In this document: piece by piece, positions 42,235 through 51,734 of the stretch
Numbering within the stretch: the stretch's first letter is position 1
Layout: every line of letters begins with the position of its first letter
Assembly (NCBI GenBank): GCA_963843525.1
Contig: CAWJKM010000006.1
Coordinates: 1-64,000, forward strand
DNA length: 64,000 nucleotides
Direction: 5' to 3'
Origin: DATJPR01 sp963843525
Lineage (GTDB): Bacteria > Bacteroidota > Ignavibacteria > UBA10030 > UBA6906
The notes under the pieces: generated by a model
The model's database searches: none
Told to the model about the DNA's origin: nothing
The model's input: the letters and a program-made list of their open reading frames with translations, nothing else
Program-made: the position numbers and the translations under genes

Positions 42235-43993
42235 CACAGTAATCGAGGAAGTCCTCGACACCTTTCATGATCGCTTTTGCCAGGTCCCGTCGGAAACCAT
42301 CATCCAGCAGCTTCATCTCATCAAGTGGGTTGGACATGTATGCCTGTTCCACGAGCACGTTGGGAACCTCAGTGGGTGAATTTAAAAGGAAATTGAAGCT
42401 CCCGACGTTTCCTGAGGATGGCAGGCCAAGGTCCAGTATTCTCTTTATGATGAAGACAGAGAGCGGGCGGTATGGAAGGTATTTGTAGTACGTGCTGACC
42501 CCACGGATGTCCGCGGGATTTGTCGTGTACCCGACGGAGTTTGCGTGGATACTGATGACCATGTCCACATTGTCGTTCAGTTCCGCGGTTAACCTGCTTG
42601 CCATCGAGACCGATGAGTCAGAACTCCTGGTGAGGACGACGGATGCCCCTTCATCCTCCAGAAGTTCCTTCAAGTGCAATGCGGTCGAAAGATTGATATC
42701 CTTCTCTTTCGCTCCAGTCGATCCCAGCGCTCCATTGTTGTCTCCGCCATGGCCGGCATCAATCACAAAATGCAGGGCCTTGATTTTCAGTCGCTCCGGC
42801 TGTCGCTTCACCCGGATCGTCAGGTTTGTTCCCTTATAGGATATCGCATAGCCCCAGAGCTGCTTGTGCTTCAAATCGATGGTGATTCGCAGGACGTCCT
42901 TGCTGATCTGCCTGTATCCGACATTCGCAATCTCCCTGGTGGTCATCGATTGAATGATCCAGTTGGTATTGGAGACCGCCCCGAACAGGTCAACGATGAT
43001 GCGGTTGGGATCGATGTCCTGACTGCTCACATAGGGCAATCGTTCATCCAGCGAAACGGTCACATAGTCAAACGTTGCGTCACCGTAGACATTCCAATTG
43101 CCAGTGAGAGAATGGGGCAGGAACGTCCCCGGGGGCAGCAGGGAAACCGATCGTTCGTCGATCCACGCTTCCTGACCCGCCGCGAGAGCGACGCGATACA
43201 TGCCGCCGGTTTTCCCGTTGATCCCGAGACGGATACCCTGGTTTAACCGTTGAAGCACGGCACCACCGAGCCTGTCCTCACCAAGACCGTAGTCCAGCGT
43301 CGGCCGGGCACCCCGCGTGAGACCGACAAGGGGGAAGTCTGAGGTTCGGAACGATATCCGTCCTTTCGACTGCCGCTCAGCGACTTTGCCGCTCGAATCT
43401 TCCAGTCGGAATGTAATGGGGACGTCGAACAAATGATCCTGGGTTTCAACCCTGTATGTGCCCCGGTAAATTCCACGCACACCGCCGGACTCCTCGGAGG
43501 AAAGTTCATGCATCGGGACCCCGTCGAGAAAAGTCGCTGTACAGCCGGGAGTGCCTTTGCACTGCACATCGAGAATCTGTCCGACATCGAGCCATTGATC
43601 CTGCGCGGGATGCATTCGTACAGAGTCAATTGCGAGGGTGTCCGACGGCGTCGCCTCCACCGGGGGCTGGCGAACGATCAGAAACGACCGTTCGGCCCTC
43701 CGACCGTCCGCCATCGTGGCCACCACGGTAAACAGGTTGTCCCCGACTGTGAGCGGCAACAGGCCGCAAAATGCCCCTGTCGGATAAACAACCTGGTCTA
43801 CGCCGTTCAGCGTTACCTTGCTGCCGGGCGTTGCACTGGCCGATAACCTGTACACCGACGTCGTCGTCATCGTCGTATCCTGTTCCGGAACAACAATGAG
43901 AATCGACGGTATGGGCGCAATGACCGTCTGGGAACGGGCCGGCCAAACGAGAAGAATCAACGAGAACCAAAGGATGACAGTGTTCTTACCCAT
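42227..43993 (-). CDS. N-acetylmuramoyl-L-alanine amidase (Amidase_3), exported
   Basis: This 588-residue protein has a signal peptide (NTVILWFSLILLVWPARSQ), Ig-like and AMIN-like beta domains over about 25-390, then a zinc amidase domain. The catalytic motifs are all present: HFVIDAGHGGDNNGALGS (His), AKEKDINLSTAL (Glu), MVISIHANSVGY (His) and VPNVLVEQAYMSNP (Glu). It cuts the MurNAc-L-Ala bond in periplasmic peptidoglycan. The ATG at 43993 has GAAGGAG 10 nt upstream. The next gene downstream is the GNAT acetyltransferase. Confidence 0.9.
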   Translation of the reverse strand: MGKNTVILWFSLILLVWPARSQTVIAPIPSILIVVPEQDTTMTTTSVYRLSASATPGSKVTLNGVDQVVYPTGAFCGLLPLTVGDNLFTVVATMADGRRAERSFLIVRQPPVEATPSDTLAIDSVRMHPAQDQWLDVGQILDVQCKGTPGCTATFLDGVPMHELSSEESGGVRGIYRGTYRVETQDHLFDVPITFRLEDSSGKVAERQSKGRISFRTSDFPLVGLTRGARPTLDYGLGEDRLGGAVLQRLNQGIRLGINGKTGGMYRVALAAGQEAWIDERSVSLLPPGTFLPHSLTGNWNVYGDATFDYVTVSLDERLPYVSSQDIDPNRIIVDLFGAVSNTNWIIQSMTTREIANVGYRQISKDVLRITIDLKHKQLWGYAISYKGTNLTIRVKRQPERLKIKALHFVIDAGHGGDNNGALGSTGAKEKDINLSTALHLKELLEDEGASVVLTRSSDSSVSMASRLTAELNDNVDMVISIHANSVGYTTNPADIRGVSTYYKYLPYRPLSVFIIKRILDLGLPSSGNVGSFNFLLNSPTEVPNVLVEQAYMSNPLDEMKLLDDGFRRDLAKAIMKGVEDFLDYCDD

Positions 43994-44043
43994 GGAACAA
44001 ATCTCCTTCTGTAAAACGCAATGGAATACCTGGAGCTGCAAGC

Positions 44044-46575
44044 TCATGGAATGAGTATCATTTTTCGAACGGCAGCGAACGGCCCCGCAGTCATTCGACA
44101 GAAGTACACGCCACCAGACAGACCGGTCCCGTCGAAGGTGAACGAGAACTTCCCCGCGGGGAGTCTTCCATCTGCCAATGTCACCACTTTCCGCCCCAGA
44201 AGATCGTACACCACGAGTTTTACCCAACTGTCTGCTGTCAACTGCCCACTGATGACTGTCGATGGATTGAACGGATTGGGATAATTCTGGTCGAGAGCAA
44301 AGGTCCTCGCCACAGCGTTCGATCTCCGGGGAACGCCGAGAACAGACTCAGTAACGACGGAGAGTTGGTTGAATCCAATTTGCCCCCGGAGCAGGCCGCT
44401 GCCGGGATTCGGGCTGAACTGGAATCCGTCAAAGCTTATCGATCCATCGATGACGCCATCACCCCGCCAGGAACCGACAGAGTCGATTTCAAAATTCCAT
44501 TCCACAAGTCGCCAGCCCACCCAATCGACCGTCACCCATGGGCCGACTTCGTAGTCGCTTTGACCGGTCGACCCGGGGGAAACACTATCCCGTACGACAA
44601 AGCGGAAACGGGTGTTCCCCCCGTCGCCGTTGATATAGCATTGCAGGGACGTTGCAGACTTCGACCATGCGAACTCCCGGACAGCAGGTGGGGCCTCAAC
44701 ACGAATGAGATTATTCACGTTCAACGAGGTCCACGAATAGACCAACCGGGAGCACCCGCGGTCCGGCGCATAAAGCCCGACCCCCTGCGCAGGAACATCG
44801 GTGAAGAGAGCACTATCTGCTCCCACTGTTCCATCCGTGCCAAGGGGTGCCGACCACCCGACGCTCGAAGTGTTGAGCGAATCCAATATCCGGAGCGTGG
44901 TCGCAGAAACAGACGCAACGGTAAAGTTCCAGATCGGAATCTGAGTCGAGGGAATCGCATTCCCGGACAGATCCGCAACCCCCTTCACCAGGACCCGATA
45001 ACCTGTTGACGGATGGAGCCCACCCTGAACATACACATTCACTCCCCCTCTTCCATCAGCTTCCCAGTACTGGAACGTGCGGCTGAGAACGGTCCCACCG
45101 ACCTGCTGGACGATAATGGAGTTCGAATTGACGCTGGAAGGCGTGAGCGGTTCGTCAAAAACGAGATTGATGATGTGAAACGGCGAAGACACCACGGCCC
45201 CCGAATCGGGAAACCGTGCCAGAAGCTTGGGAGGGATCACATCCACAAATTTCGTTTTGAAGCCCATGACATACGGATCGCCCCCGGAACCGTCTCCATT
45301 ACCGTCCAAGGCATCGCCGGAGAGGGCATGGGCGCCGGTGTCGATCCGCACGAGATAGGCCGTGAGTGTGGAGAAAGGTGTGGTCGGTTGAAACGTGAAC
45401 ACGACATTGTTTGACGTCCAGGAGACACTCCCTCCGGTCGCCGGGGAGATGGAGAACGAGCGATCGACGGAAGCGGTGTCCATTGGCCTCGAAAAGCTTA
45501 AGGTAATCGGAACGGAGGGGACAACGGCGCTATCACCGTTCACAGGGACCGATATCACAACCCTCGGTGGGCCACTGGCCTGGAGGGCATGATCGACAAA
45601 TCGTACCTCTCCGGCGTTCACCGAGACCATGATGGAATCGAGGGCAAAGCCATTTGTTTCAAAGCGAAGGGTATAGGTCCCCGCGGCCAGGTTGTCAAAG
45701 AGATAGTACCCGTTGTTAAAACTGTCTCCCTGATAGATCCGGTTGCCCGGAAGGAGACGAACGGTGGCTCCATTGACAGGTTTTCCGGTGCTGATGTCGG
45801 TCTGCACCCCCGCGATGATGCTATGCTGGTCCGGCGGCACGCCGAAGTACTGCAGGAAAGCGTTCCGGAGTGCATAGGCCTCCATCTTCCGGTAGTCATT
45901 GTTCATCAATCTGCGGGTTTCCGGGGAGAAATCATGGAATGATCCTTCTGAAAGTTCTCCCGGCATAAGAAGACCGCGAAGTACTCCCAGACTAAAACCT
46001 CCGTTCACCCCGCCATAAAAGGTCCAGTCGAGCCACGTCGAAGTCGAAGTTGTACGGTCGAACGATTTGATCGACGGTCCCATGAGGTTGGACATCGTCA
46101 CATCTTCCGGATACTCTGGGACGCCGAGACCGTTCCCGGTGCTGGAAGCAGGACCGCCGGGCCTCATTTCCCTGACAAGCATCAACGTATAATTCGTGGA
46201 GGTGTTTGTCCCTCCTGTCGCATTACTATGGATGGAGTGGAACCAGTCGACGTTGTTACTGTTGGCGGTCTCGACCCGTGCAGCGAGCGAGGGTTCATCA
46301 TCCGTACCGTACGTCGTGTCGTTGGAGGTCCTCGTGAGAATCACGGTTGCACCGTATTCAACAAGCATGGACCTCAGGAGAAGCGCCTTCTGAAAATTGC
46401 TCTCCGACTCCCAGAAGTCGATGCCGGGATCAGGCACAACATGACGATCATCGGAGCTGTGACCACCATGACCCGGATCAATGCAGATTTTCAGCCCGGC
46501 CAAATCCGTCCGTTGACCAAAGGCATGGGCGTACGTGAAACAGAGTGCGGCGGCGAGAAGTGCGGCGCTTTTCAT
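44044..46575 (-). CDS. Multidomain N-acetylmuramoyl-L-alanine amidase with T9SS sorting domain
   Basis: This protein has 843 residues: signal peptide (SAALLAAALCFTYAHAFGQ), an N-terminal Amidase_3 domain (KICIDPGHGGHSSDD, WESESNFQKALLL, DWFHSIHSNA), a carboxypeptidase-regulatory-like segment (AGVQTDISTGKPVNGATVRL), Ig-like domains with big-Ig motifs (VIPPKLLARFPDSGAVV), a jelly-roll-like region and a C-terminal sorting domain (ALDQNYPNPFNPSTVI). The sorting signal implies export through the outer membrane, so the amidase may act on the walls of other cells or be surface-held. The ATG overlaps the TolB-like gene's stop (ATGA). Confidence 0.9.
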   Translation of the reverse strand: MKSAALLAAALCFTYAHAFGQRTDLAGLKICIDPGHGGHSSDDRHVVPDPGIDFWESESNFQKALLLRSMLVEYGATVILTRTSNDTTYGTDDEPSLAARVETANSNNVDWFHSIHSNATGGTNTSTNYTLMLVREMRPGGPASSTGNGLGVPEYPEDVTMSNLMGPSIKSFDRTTSTSTWLDWTFYGGVNGGFSLGVLRGLLMPGELSEGSFHDFSPETRRLMNNDYRKMEAYALRNAFLQYFGVPPDQHSIIAGVQTDISTGKPVNGATVRLLPGNRIYQGDSFNNGYYLFDNLAAGTYTLRFETNGFALDSIMVSVNAGEVRFVDHALQASGPPRVVISVPVNGDSAVVPSVPITLSFSRPMDTASVDRSFSISPATGGSVSWTSNNVVFTFQPTTPFSTLTAYLVRIDTGAHALSGDALDGNGDGSGGDPYVMGFKTKFVDVIPPKLLARFPDSGAVVSSPFHIINLVFDEPLTPSSVNSNSIIVQQVGGTVLSRTFQYWEADGRGGVNVYVQGGLHPSTGYRVLVKGVADLSGNAIPSTQIPIWNFTVASVSATTLRILDSLNTSSVGWSAPLGTDGTVGADSALFTDVPAQGVGLYAPDRGCSRLVYSWTSLNVNNLIRVEAPPAVREFAWSKSATSLQCYINGDGGNTRFRFVVRDSVSPGSTGQSDYEVGPWVTVDWVGWRLVEWNFEIDSVGSWRGDGVIDGSISFDGFQFSPNPGSGLLRGQIGFNQLSVVTESVLGVPRRSNAVARTFALDQNYPNPFNPSTVISGQLTADSWVKLVVYDLLGRKVVTLADGRLPAGKFSFTFDGTGLSGGVYFCRMTAGPFAAVRKMILIP

Positions 46576-47534
46576 CGTCCGCCCTCCTCGTACGAGATAA
46601 TGAATATGCCCCCGTCCGGAGAATCGCATACGATCCGGTCGTCAACCGGCGAGCAGCGGGGATTCATCACCGTGGTGAAGGACGTTCCCGTCAGCCCCAC
46701 TGTCTGTTTTCCGTCGGCAGAGACAAAGCTGATGGTGGACGAGAGTAACTGTTGGCCGTCATCATGATCGTCCATATATGCGATCCATCGGCCATCTCGA
46801 CTCCAGGAGGGAGCGTCCCTCCTTCCCAACAATGTCAGGATCGTTCCATGAAGGTCGCACACGAATGTTCCATGCCCCAATTCGTACGCGACAAGCTTTG
46901 TCTTGTCCGGGGACAGGGATGGCCAGATGTAACTCCCATTCCCGAACGGATCCAGCACTACCTTCCGCCCCCCTTCCAGGAGGACGATCTTGGTGTTTTC
47001 AATACCGAGCACTTCGGGCTCCGCCGATGTCGGGCCTGCCCCTGAACTCGCAATCGCCCCGTTCTCCAGTGTGACAGCCCGGCCACCGGCAAAAACCGGT
47101 ATCCCGATATCCCGACCCGATGCCACGATTGAGCTCTTTCCTGTAGCGAGATCGAGGATCCGGGCCGAATGGAACCGCCGATGGCTCACTGGATCCGTGG
47201 TTGTGCTTCGATATGCCAGAGAGCGGTTGTCGGAGGAGAGTGCAAATCCGTAACCAACGCCCGATGCAGCGACAACCCGGGTGATCGCTCTCGAGGTCAG
47301 GTCATACTTCCAGATACTTCCGTAACCCGTCCCGGAGAGAAAGATCGCCTTGCCGTCGGAGGCGAAATGGGCGTTTGACCACGATTGTCCAGACGGGAGC
47401 AGAAGCCGCTCAACGGACACCGTATGTGGCTGAGCCTGGGCCAAGCCTGACGATACAATACAGAGAACCAGGCTTGCGATGAATGCCTTTTCCCGAAAAA
47501 CTCTGTACCCGGATTTTCGTTTCCCGGCTCTCAC
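46572..47534 (-). CDS. Exported WD40-like/TolB-type beta-propeller protein
   Basis: This 320-residue protein has a signal peptide (AFIASLVLCIVSSGLAQAQ) and TolB/PD40-type blades such as HFASDGKAIFLSGTGYGSIW, GFALSSDNRSLAYRS, WPSLSPDKTKLVAYELG and PSWSRDGRWIAYMDD. It is probably a periplasmic interaction platform. Start: a TTG at 47558 opens the frame, but GTG 47532-47534 has GAGGAGG 5 nt before it, so I use the GTG. The stop overlaps the T9SS amidase start by 4 nt, suggesting the propeller assists or controls that enzyme. Confidence 0.78.
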   Translation of the reverse strand: MRAGKRKSGYRVFREKAFIASLVLCIVSSGLAQAQPHTVSVERLLLPSGQSWSNAHFASDGKAIFLSGTGYGSIWKYDLTSRAITRVVAASGVGYGFALSSDNRSLAYRSTTTDPVSHRRFHSARILDLATGKSSIVASGRDIGIPVFAGGRAVTLENGAIASSGAGPTSAEPEVLGIENTKIVLLEGGRKVVLDPFGNGSYIWPSLSPDKTKLVAYELGHGTFVCDLHGTILTLLGRRDAPSWSRDGRWIAYMDDHDDGQQLLSSTISFVSADGKQTVGLTGTSFTTVMNPRCSPVDDRIVCDSPDGGIFIISYEEGGR

Positions 47535-47605
47535 TTCAACCTCCTCGTAATCAGTCAATAAAAATCAACATCCGTCTGTGTCGTCGACCGTGCGGGCGGG
47601 CTCAA

Positions 47606-49330
47606 TTACCAGTGCCAGGGCGCAGGCAGGTTCACGAGCCAGCGGGGAAAGAATTCGGGGACGACATGTTCATGATCTACGTCTGCCGGCTCGACCTGGA
47701 CGCGCCTCCGTGCGCCCTCCGACAACCCTGCGAGGAACACGCTGTGCTCTTTTTGAAGATGAGCCGTATACGCAGCGTATAGAAAACCGTCCGAGTGCTC
47801 GAGCCACGTTGTGAACTTCTCGGGAAATCCATAGAGGGCATCAAAGAGAAATACTCCGTCAAGCTGACCCTGGACCTCTCCACGCTCCACGCAGAATGCC
47901 GCCGGTCGATAGCCGCCGCTATGTGCTGAGATGATCAGATGTCCAAGGCGAGGATTGGAAGCCACCTTCTCGGCCCCAAGCATGTTCATCACGTCGTCAA
48001 GCATTCTCCGGAGCCCCCCTTCATCTTCCATCTTCCCCCCGAATGAGTCCCTGGCACGAAACGGCCCTTGCGGCAGGATAAGAACCGCATTGATGCGCAT
48101 TGTCTCCATCGCGGGAATCATTCCGGAGTTCTCAAGAATATCGAGGTTATCATGGCCGTGTCCGTGGAAGTGGACAATCGCATTGATCGCGCCCGCGACA
48201 GGCCGCAGACTGTCAGGCACAAAGACAACAATGCTGCTGTCCGCGTAATGAGGAAAGTACGGATAGTACGTGCCGTCTTCTCTGCGGAATCCGTTTGAAC
48301 GATCCGGATGGGGGAACGGTGAAAACCGCGACCGATAGATCCCCCACGACCCTCCCTGGATCCGGGTCCAATCAACATCGTACTCAGGCGCCCTGTTTTC
48401 CTCCGGTACCGACCATCGGGCCCACACAAATCGTGCGACCTGCGCGCCGAGTTCAAGGGCACTGTTCTGAATCCCTTCCGAATGGTCCGGCGATTTGTCC
48501 ACAAAGATCGCGAGCGCAAAGTCGGTACTATCGGAAATCACAAGACCCACGTCGACTTTTGTCTCTGTCACAGACCCCGTCTTATGGGCGATTTCCAGAT
48601 GTGTTGGCCCATCCACCGGAAGATACTTGGGAATCATATCGTTGTATTGCTGGAGTGCAAGCGTCCCAAACATTTCGGCAGAAGCAGAATCATCCACGAG
48701 CTGACGGTGATAGATCAACGACATCAACTTCACCATGTCTTCCGGTGTAGAAACCCCGATCCCGTAGCGAATGCCCTCCGGGGAGTTCCGTTTGGTTTGC
48801 CAGGAAAACAACCTGTTCAGTAATCGCGTACTCGACAGCCCCGATGATCGCATCAGGGCATTCACACAGTCGAGCTGGGATCCCAGGTCCGGTCCGAGGT
48901 GATCCAGAACCAGGTTGGTAGCGGTGTTGTCGCTCATGATGATCATCAACCGCATGGCATCCTGGACGGAAAGGGTCCCTCCCGGCTTCAGGAATTGGAG
49001 AATACCTGAACCAGGCTTCTTGTCATCATCGCGAATCTGCACCGGCGCGTTCGGGTCCAGGAGTCCTTTGTGGACACGATCAAAATAAGCGGCCATGATT
49101 GCGACTTTGATCGCGCTCGCCGTCGGGAATCGTTCCGATGCGTTGTACCGGATCTCTTCGCCCGTGCGAAGGTTCAGGGCCATCATTCCCAGGTGCCCTC
49201 CATAGCGGGCTTCGAGCGCCCTGATCGAATCCATCACCGCTATGCTGTCAGGGGAACTCTGCGAAAGGACGTTGGCCGGAAGAACGGAGAGAAACGCGCC
49301 GAGAAAAACAACGCTGGCGGTATGATTCAT
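47606..49330 (-). CDS. Fusion of serine beta-lactamase/PBP-like domain and alpha/beta-hydrolase-like domain, exported
   Basis: This 574-residue protein has a signal peptide (SVVFLGAFLSVLPANVLSQ). Residues about 30-305 form a class A beta-lactamase fold: S72-A-I-K75 (FPTASAIKVAIM), S133-D-N135 (MSDNTATNLVL) and K250-T-G252 (AHKTGSV). The class A Glu166 loop is not obvious (RNSPEGIRYGIG). Residues about 365-560 look like an alpha/beta hydrolase, with HFHGHGHDN and nucleophile region LIISAHSGGYRPAA (S471). It could be a penicillin-binding peptidase, esterase or lactamase. It lies among murein genes, 41 nt after the DUF5009 gene. Confidence 0.8.
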   Translation of the reverse strand: MNHTASVVFLGAFLSVLPANVLSQSSPDSIAVMDSIRALEARYGGHLGMMALNLRTGEEIRYNASERFPTASAIKVAIMAAYFDRVHKGLLDPNAPVQIRDDDKKPGSGILQFLKPGGTLSVQDAMRLMIIMSDNTATNLVLDHLGPDLGSQLDCVNALMRSSGLSSTRLLNRLFSWQTKRNSPEGIRYGIGVSTPEDMVKLMSLIYHRQLVDDSASAEMFGTLALQQYNDMIPKYLPVDGPTHLEIAHKTGSVTETKVDVGLVISDSTDFALAIFVDKSPDHSEGIQNSALELGAQVARFVWARWSVPEENRAPEYDVDWTRIQGGSWGIYRSRFSPFPHPDRSNGFRREDGTYYPYFPHYADSSIVVFVPDSLRPVAGAINAIVHFHGHGHDNLDILENSGMIPAMETMRINAVLILPQGPFRARDSFGGKMEDEGGLRRMLDDVMNMLGAEKVASNPRLGHLIISAHSGGYRPAAFCVERGEVQGQLDGVFLFDALYGFPEKFTTWLEHSDGFLYAAYTAHLQKEHSVFLAGLSEGARRRVQVEPADVDHEHVVPEFFPRWLVNLPAPWHW

Positions 49331-49371
49331 TCGTCGTTTTGCGGATCGTCGAAGGAAGAATGGCACGAACG

Positions 49372-50532
49372 TTACACCTTGATGACGATTTTCTTTTTCC
49401 AGAGTGCCCAGACCACGGCGAACATAACGAGGTTGAAACAGATTGCATACAGCAACGAGGCGTTCACCGGATTCGCAATGGGCAGAAACACTGCCTGGAA
49501 AATCCATTGCTGGAGAGAGAGCATGCTGCCGTCGTCCTGGCTGAATTTGATGAGTCCAACAAGCCTGCCCACCAGGCCCGAGAGGACAAACACCGCAATA
49601 GCATTAACGCCGAACATTTGAAACGGCTTCGACCACGAGACATACCTTTTAACGTCGATCAGCCAGTAGAAAACCGCCAGACAAATGAGCGCCCACCCGC
49701 ACATGAAGATGGAATAGGTCGGTGTCCAGAGGTTCTTGTTGATCGGCATCCACATATCCAGAATGACACCCAGGAGAAGCATGAAATTGCCCACGACGAA
49801 CATCCATGCGGTTTTTTCCTCTTTCGTATTGGGCCCCTGGAGCCATCGGCCTGTCAACACGCCCATCAAGGTCGTCGCGATCGCCGGCAGTGTACTCATG
49901 ATGCCTTCAGGGTCAAAGCCCGGAACAGGCGCTCCACGCCAGGTGTGACCTGCAAGAAGCGTCGAATCGATAAACCATGGAAGATTACCGGTTGGCTCCA
50001 ACACTCCCGCCCCATAGCCCGGGACGGAGATCAGTTTGAATGCCAGCCAGTAGGACCCAAGGAGTCCCAGGATCCAGATGATCTGGCCCTTCAAACCCGT
50101 GGAGAGATATATCGCCGATGCCACGAGGTAACAGACGGCGATCCGTTGAAGGACACCGGGGATGCGAAGTGTGGCGAAAGAGAACTGATGTCCGAAAAGG
50201 AGTCCGAAGGGAAACCCGGAAAGGAAGAGGCCCAGCCCGAAGATAATCAACGATCGCTGCAAAGCGTGCAGGAACAGGTTCCCTTTCGCCGCTCCCTTCT
50301 GTATTCGTTTCGTGAAAGCAAAGTGAATGGCGACGCCGACAATCCACAGAAAGAACGGGAAGATAAGGTCGGTGAAGGTCCAGCCACTCCAGGGGGCGTG
50401 TTCCAATTGAGGGTAAACCGCATCCCACGTACCCGGATTGTTGACCAGGATCATTCCTGCAACGGTGGCACCGCGGAAGGCGTCAAGCGACAGAAGGCGG
50501 GTAGAAGAACCCTCCGAAGTCAGAGTGCTCAT
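49372..50532 (-). CDS. DUF5009 / heparan-alpha-glucosaminide N-acetyltransferase-like membrane protein
   Basis: This 386-residue multi-pass protein starts RLLSLDAFRGATVAGMILVN, then NPGTWDAVYPQLEHAPWSGW and FTDLIFPFFLWIVGVAIHF. This is the signature of the HGSNAT/NagX (DUF5009) family, about ten helices. NagX is associated with GlcNAc use in several bacteria, and HGSNAT moves acetyl groups across a membrane to amino sugars. Next to the epimerase and murein hydrolases, a role with muropeptide sugars is plausible. AAAGG lies 8 nt before the ATG. The frame upstream to 50829 is the epimerase gene's shadow. Confidence 0.85.
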   Translation of the reverse strand: MSTLTSEGSSTRLLSLDAFRGATVAGMILVNNPGTWDAVYPQLEHAPWSGWTFTDLIFPFFLWIVGVAIHFAFTKRIQKGAAKGNLFLHALQRSLIIFGLGLFLSGFPFGLLFGHQFSFATLRIPGVLQRIAVCYLVASAIYLSTGLKGQIIWILGLLGSYWLAFKLISVPGYGAGVLEPTGNLPWFIDSTLLAGHTWRGAPVPGFDPEGIMSTLPAIATTLMGVLTGRWLQGPNTKEEKTAWMFVVGNFMLLLGVILDMWMPINKNLWTPTYSIFMCGWALICLAVFYWLIDVKRYVSWSKPFQMFGVNAIAVFVLSGLVGRLVGLIKFSQDDGSMLSLQQWIFQAVFLPIANPVNASLLYAICFNLVMFAVVWALWKKKIVIKV

Positions 50533-50567
50533 TGAGGTTGCCTTTGGAAGTTTGAAAGAGGGATCGG

Positions 50568-51734
50568 CTAGTCGTGTTTGTCCTTCTTGATCGCGCCGAT
50601 GCCGTTGCCTGTCGGCATCACAAGCTTCCCCTGCACTATCGTCGCACCGTCGAAGAGGTCGTTCTTGATCAATACTGCTCCATCCAGATCCGCCCAATCC
50701 ACCAGCGGGGTCAGCTGCGTGGCGGCGGAAATCGCGCACGATGTCTCGGTCATGCATCCCAGCATGACTTTCAAGCCCAGAGACTTGGCGAGGAGAATCA
50801 TTTTGTACGCTTCGCTCATACCGGTGCATTTCATGAGCTTTACGTTGATGCCGTCAAATGCACCGAGGGTTTTCACGATGTCAGGCAGGCGAACGACACT
50901 TTCATCCCCGATAATCGGAAGCGGGCTTTTCGCACGCAGCCATTTGATGTCGTCGAGCTGTTCCTTCGGCATCGGCTGTTCGACAAACTCCACTCCCTTT
51001 GTCGCCAGCCACTCGCACATCGCCAGGGCCTTTGTCTTGTCCTTCCACCCCTGGTTCACATCCACCCTCAATGGCTTGTCTGTCACTGTCCGGATGGTCT
51101 CGATGATTTCTTTGTCGTTGTCGCGTCCCAGCTTGACTTTGTACACTTTGAAATCGGCTGCCTCCTCCACCTTCTGGCGTACCACTGCCGTCGTATCGAT
51201 CCCGATCGTGAAGGTCGTAATCGGCGTTTTGTCACGGTTTAATCCCCATATCCTGTACCAGGGCTGGCCGATGGATTTGCCGATCCAGTCGTGCAGGGCG
51301 ATGTCGACGGCCGCTTTCGCGGCGGGGTTTCCCGGTGCAATCTTATCGATGTCGGCAAGGATATCCTCCAGTTGGAAAGGATCGGGATACCTGGCCATAT
51401 CGACCCTGGAGAGAAAGGCATGGGCGGTTTCATGGCTTTCCCCCAGATAGGGGGGCATGGAAGCCTCTCCGTAACCGATGATTCCATCTTTCTCGAGTTC
51501 CACCATCATGACCGGCGTGGTATTGCGCGAGCTCGTGGCAAGCGTGAACGTATGCTTGAGTTCAAGCGTGTAGGGATAAAATCGGAGGACCATGGTGCCT
51601 GATGATTGAATGTGATGGGGCGCGTTCATCCGAAAATGGGGGCCGAGTGCAATCCCTGCACCCGCCAACATCGAATATTGCAGGAAGGCCCGTCGTGAAT
51701 GCCTTCCCGGTCCGGCGTTATCGTTTGTATTCAT
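50568..51734 (-). CDS. Tat-exported dipeptide epimerase (L-Ala-D/L-Glu type), enolase superfamily
   Basis: This 388-residue protein has a twin-arginine signal HSRRAFLQYSMLAGAGIAL (residues 12-30). The enolase-superfamily epimerase residues are all visible: K199-V-K201 (VYKVKLG), metal ligands D225 (RVDVNQGW), E252 (VEFVEQPM) and D277 (IIGDESV), base K299 (INVKLMK), and the DLDGA specificity loop near 349-353. These fit L-Ala-D/L-Glu epimerase, which converts the dipeptide released from murein. The Tat signal would place it in the periplasm, unlike E. coli YcjG. The start overlaps the NlpC/P60 gene by 17 nt. Confidence 0.87.
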   Translation of the reverse strand: MNTNDNAGPGRHSRRAFLQYSMLAGAGIALGPHFRMNAPHHIQSSGTMVLRFYPYTLELKHTFTLATSSRNTTPVMMVELEKDGIIGYGEASMPPYLGESHETAHAFLSRVDMARYPDPFQLEDILADIDKIAPGNPAAKAAVDIALHDWIGKSIGQPWYRIWGLNRDKTPITTFTIGIDTTAVVRQKVEEAADFKVYKVKLGRDNDKEIIETIRTVTDKPLRVDVNQGWKDKTKALAMCEWLATKGVEFVEQPMPKEQLDDIKWLRAKSPLPIIGDESVVRLPDIVKTLGAFDGINVKLMKCTGMSEAYKMILLAKSLGLKVMLGCMTETSCAISAATQLTPLVDWADLDGAVLIKNDLFDGATIVQGKLVMPTGNGIGAIKKDKHD

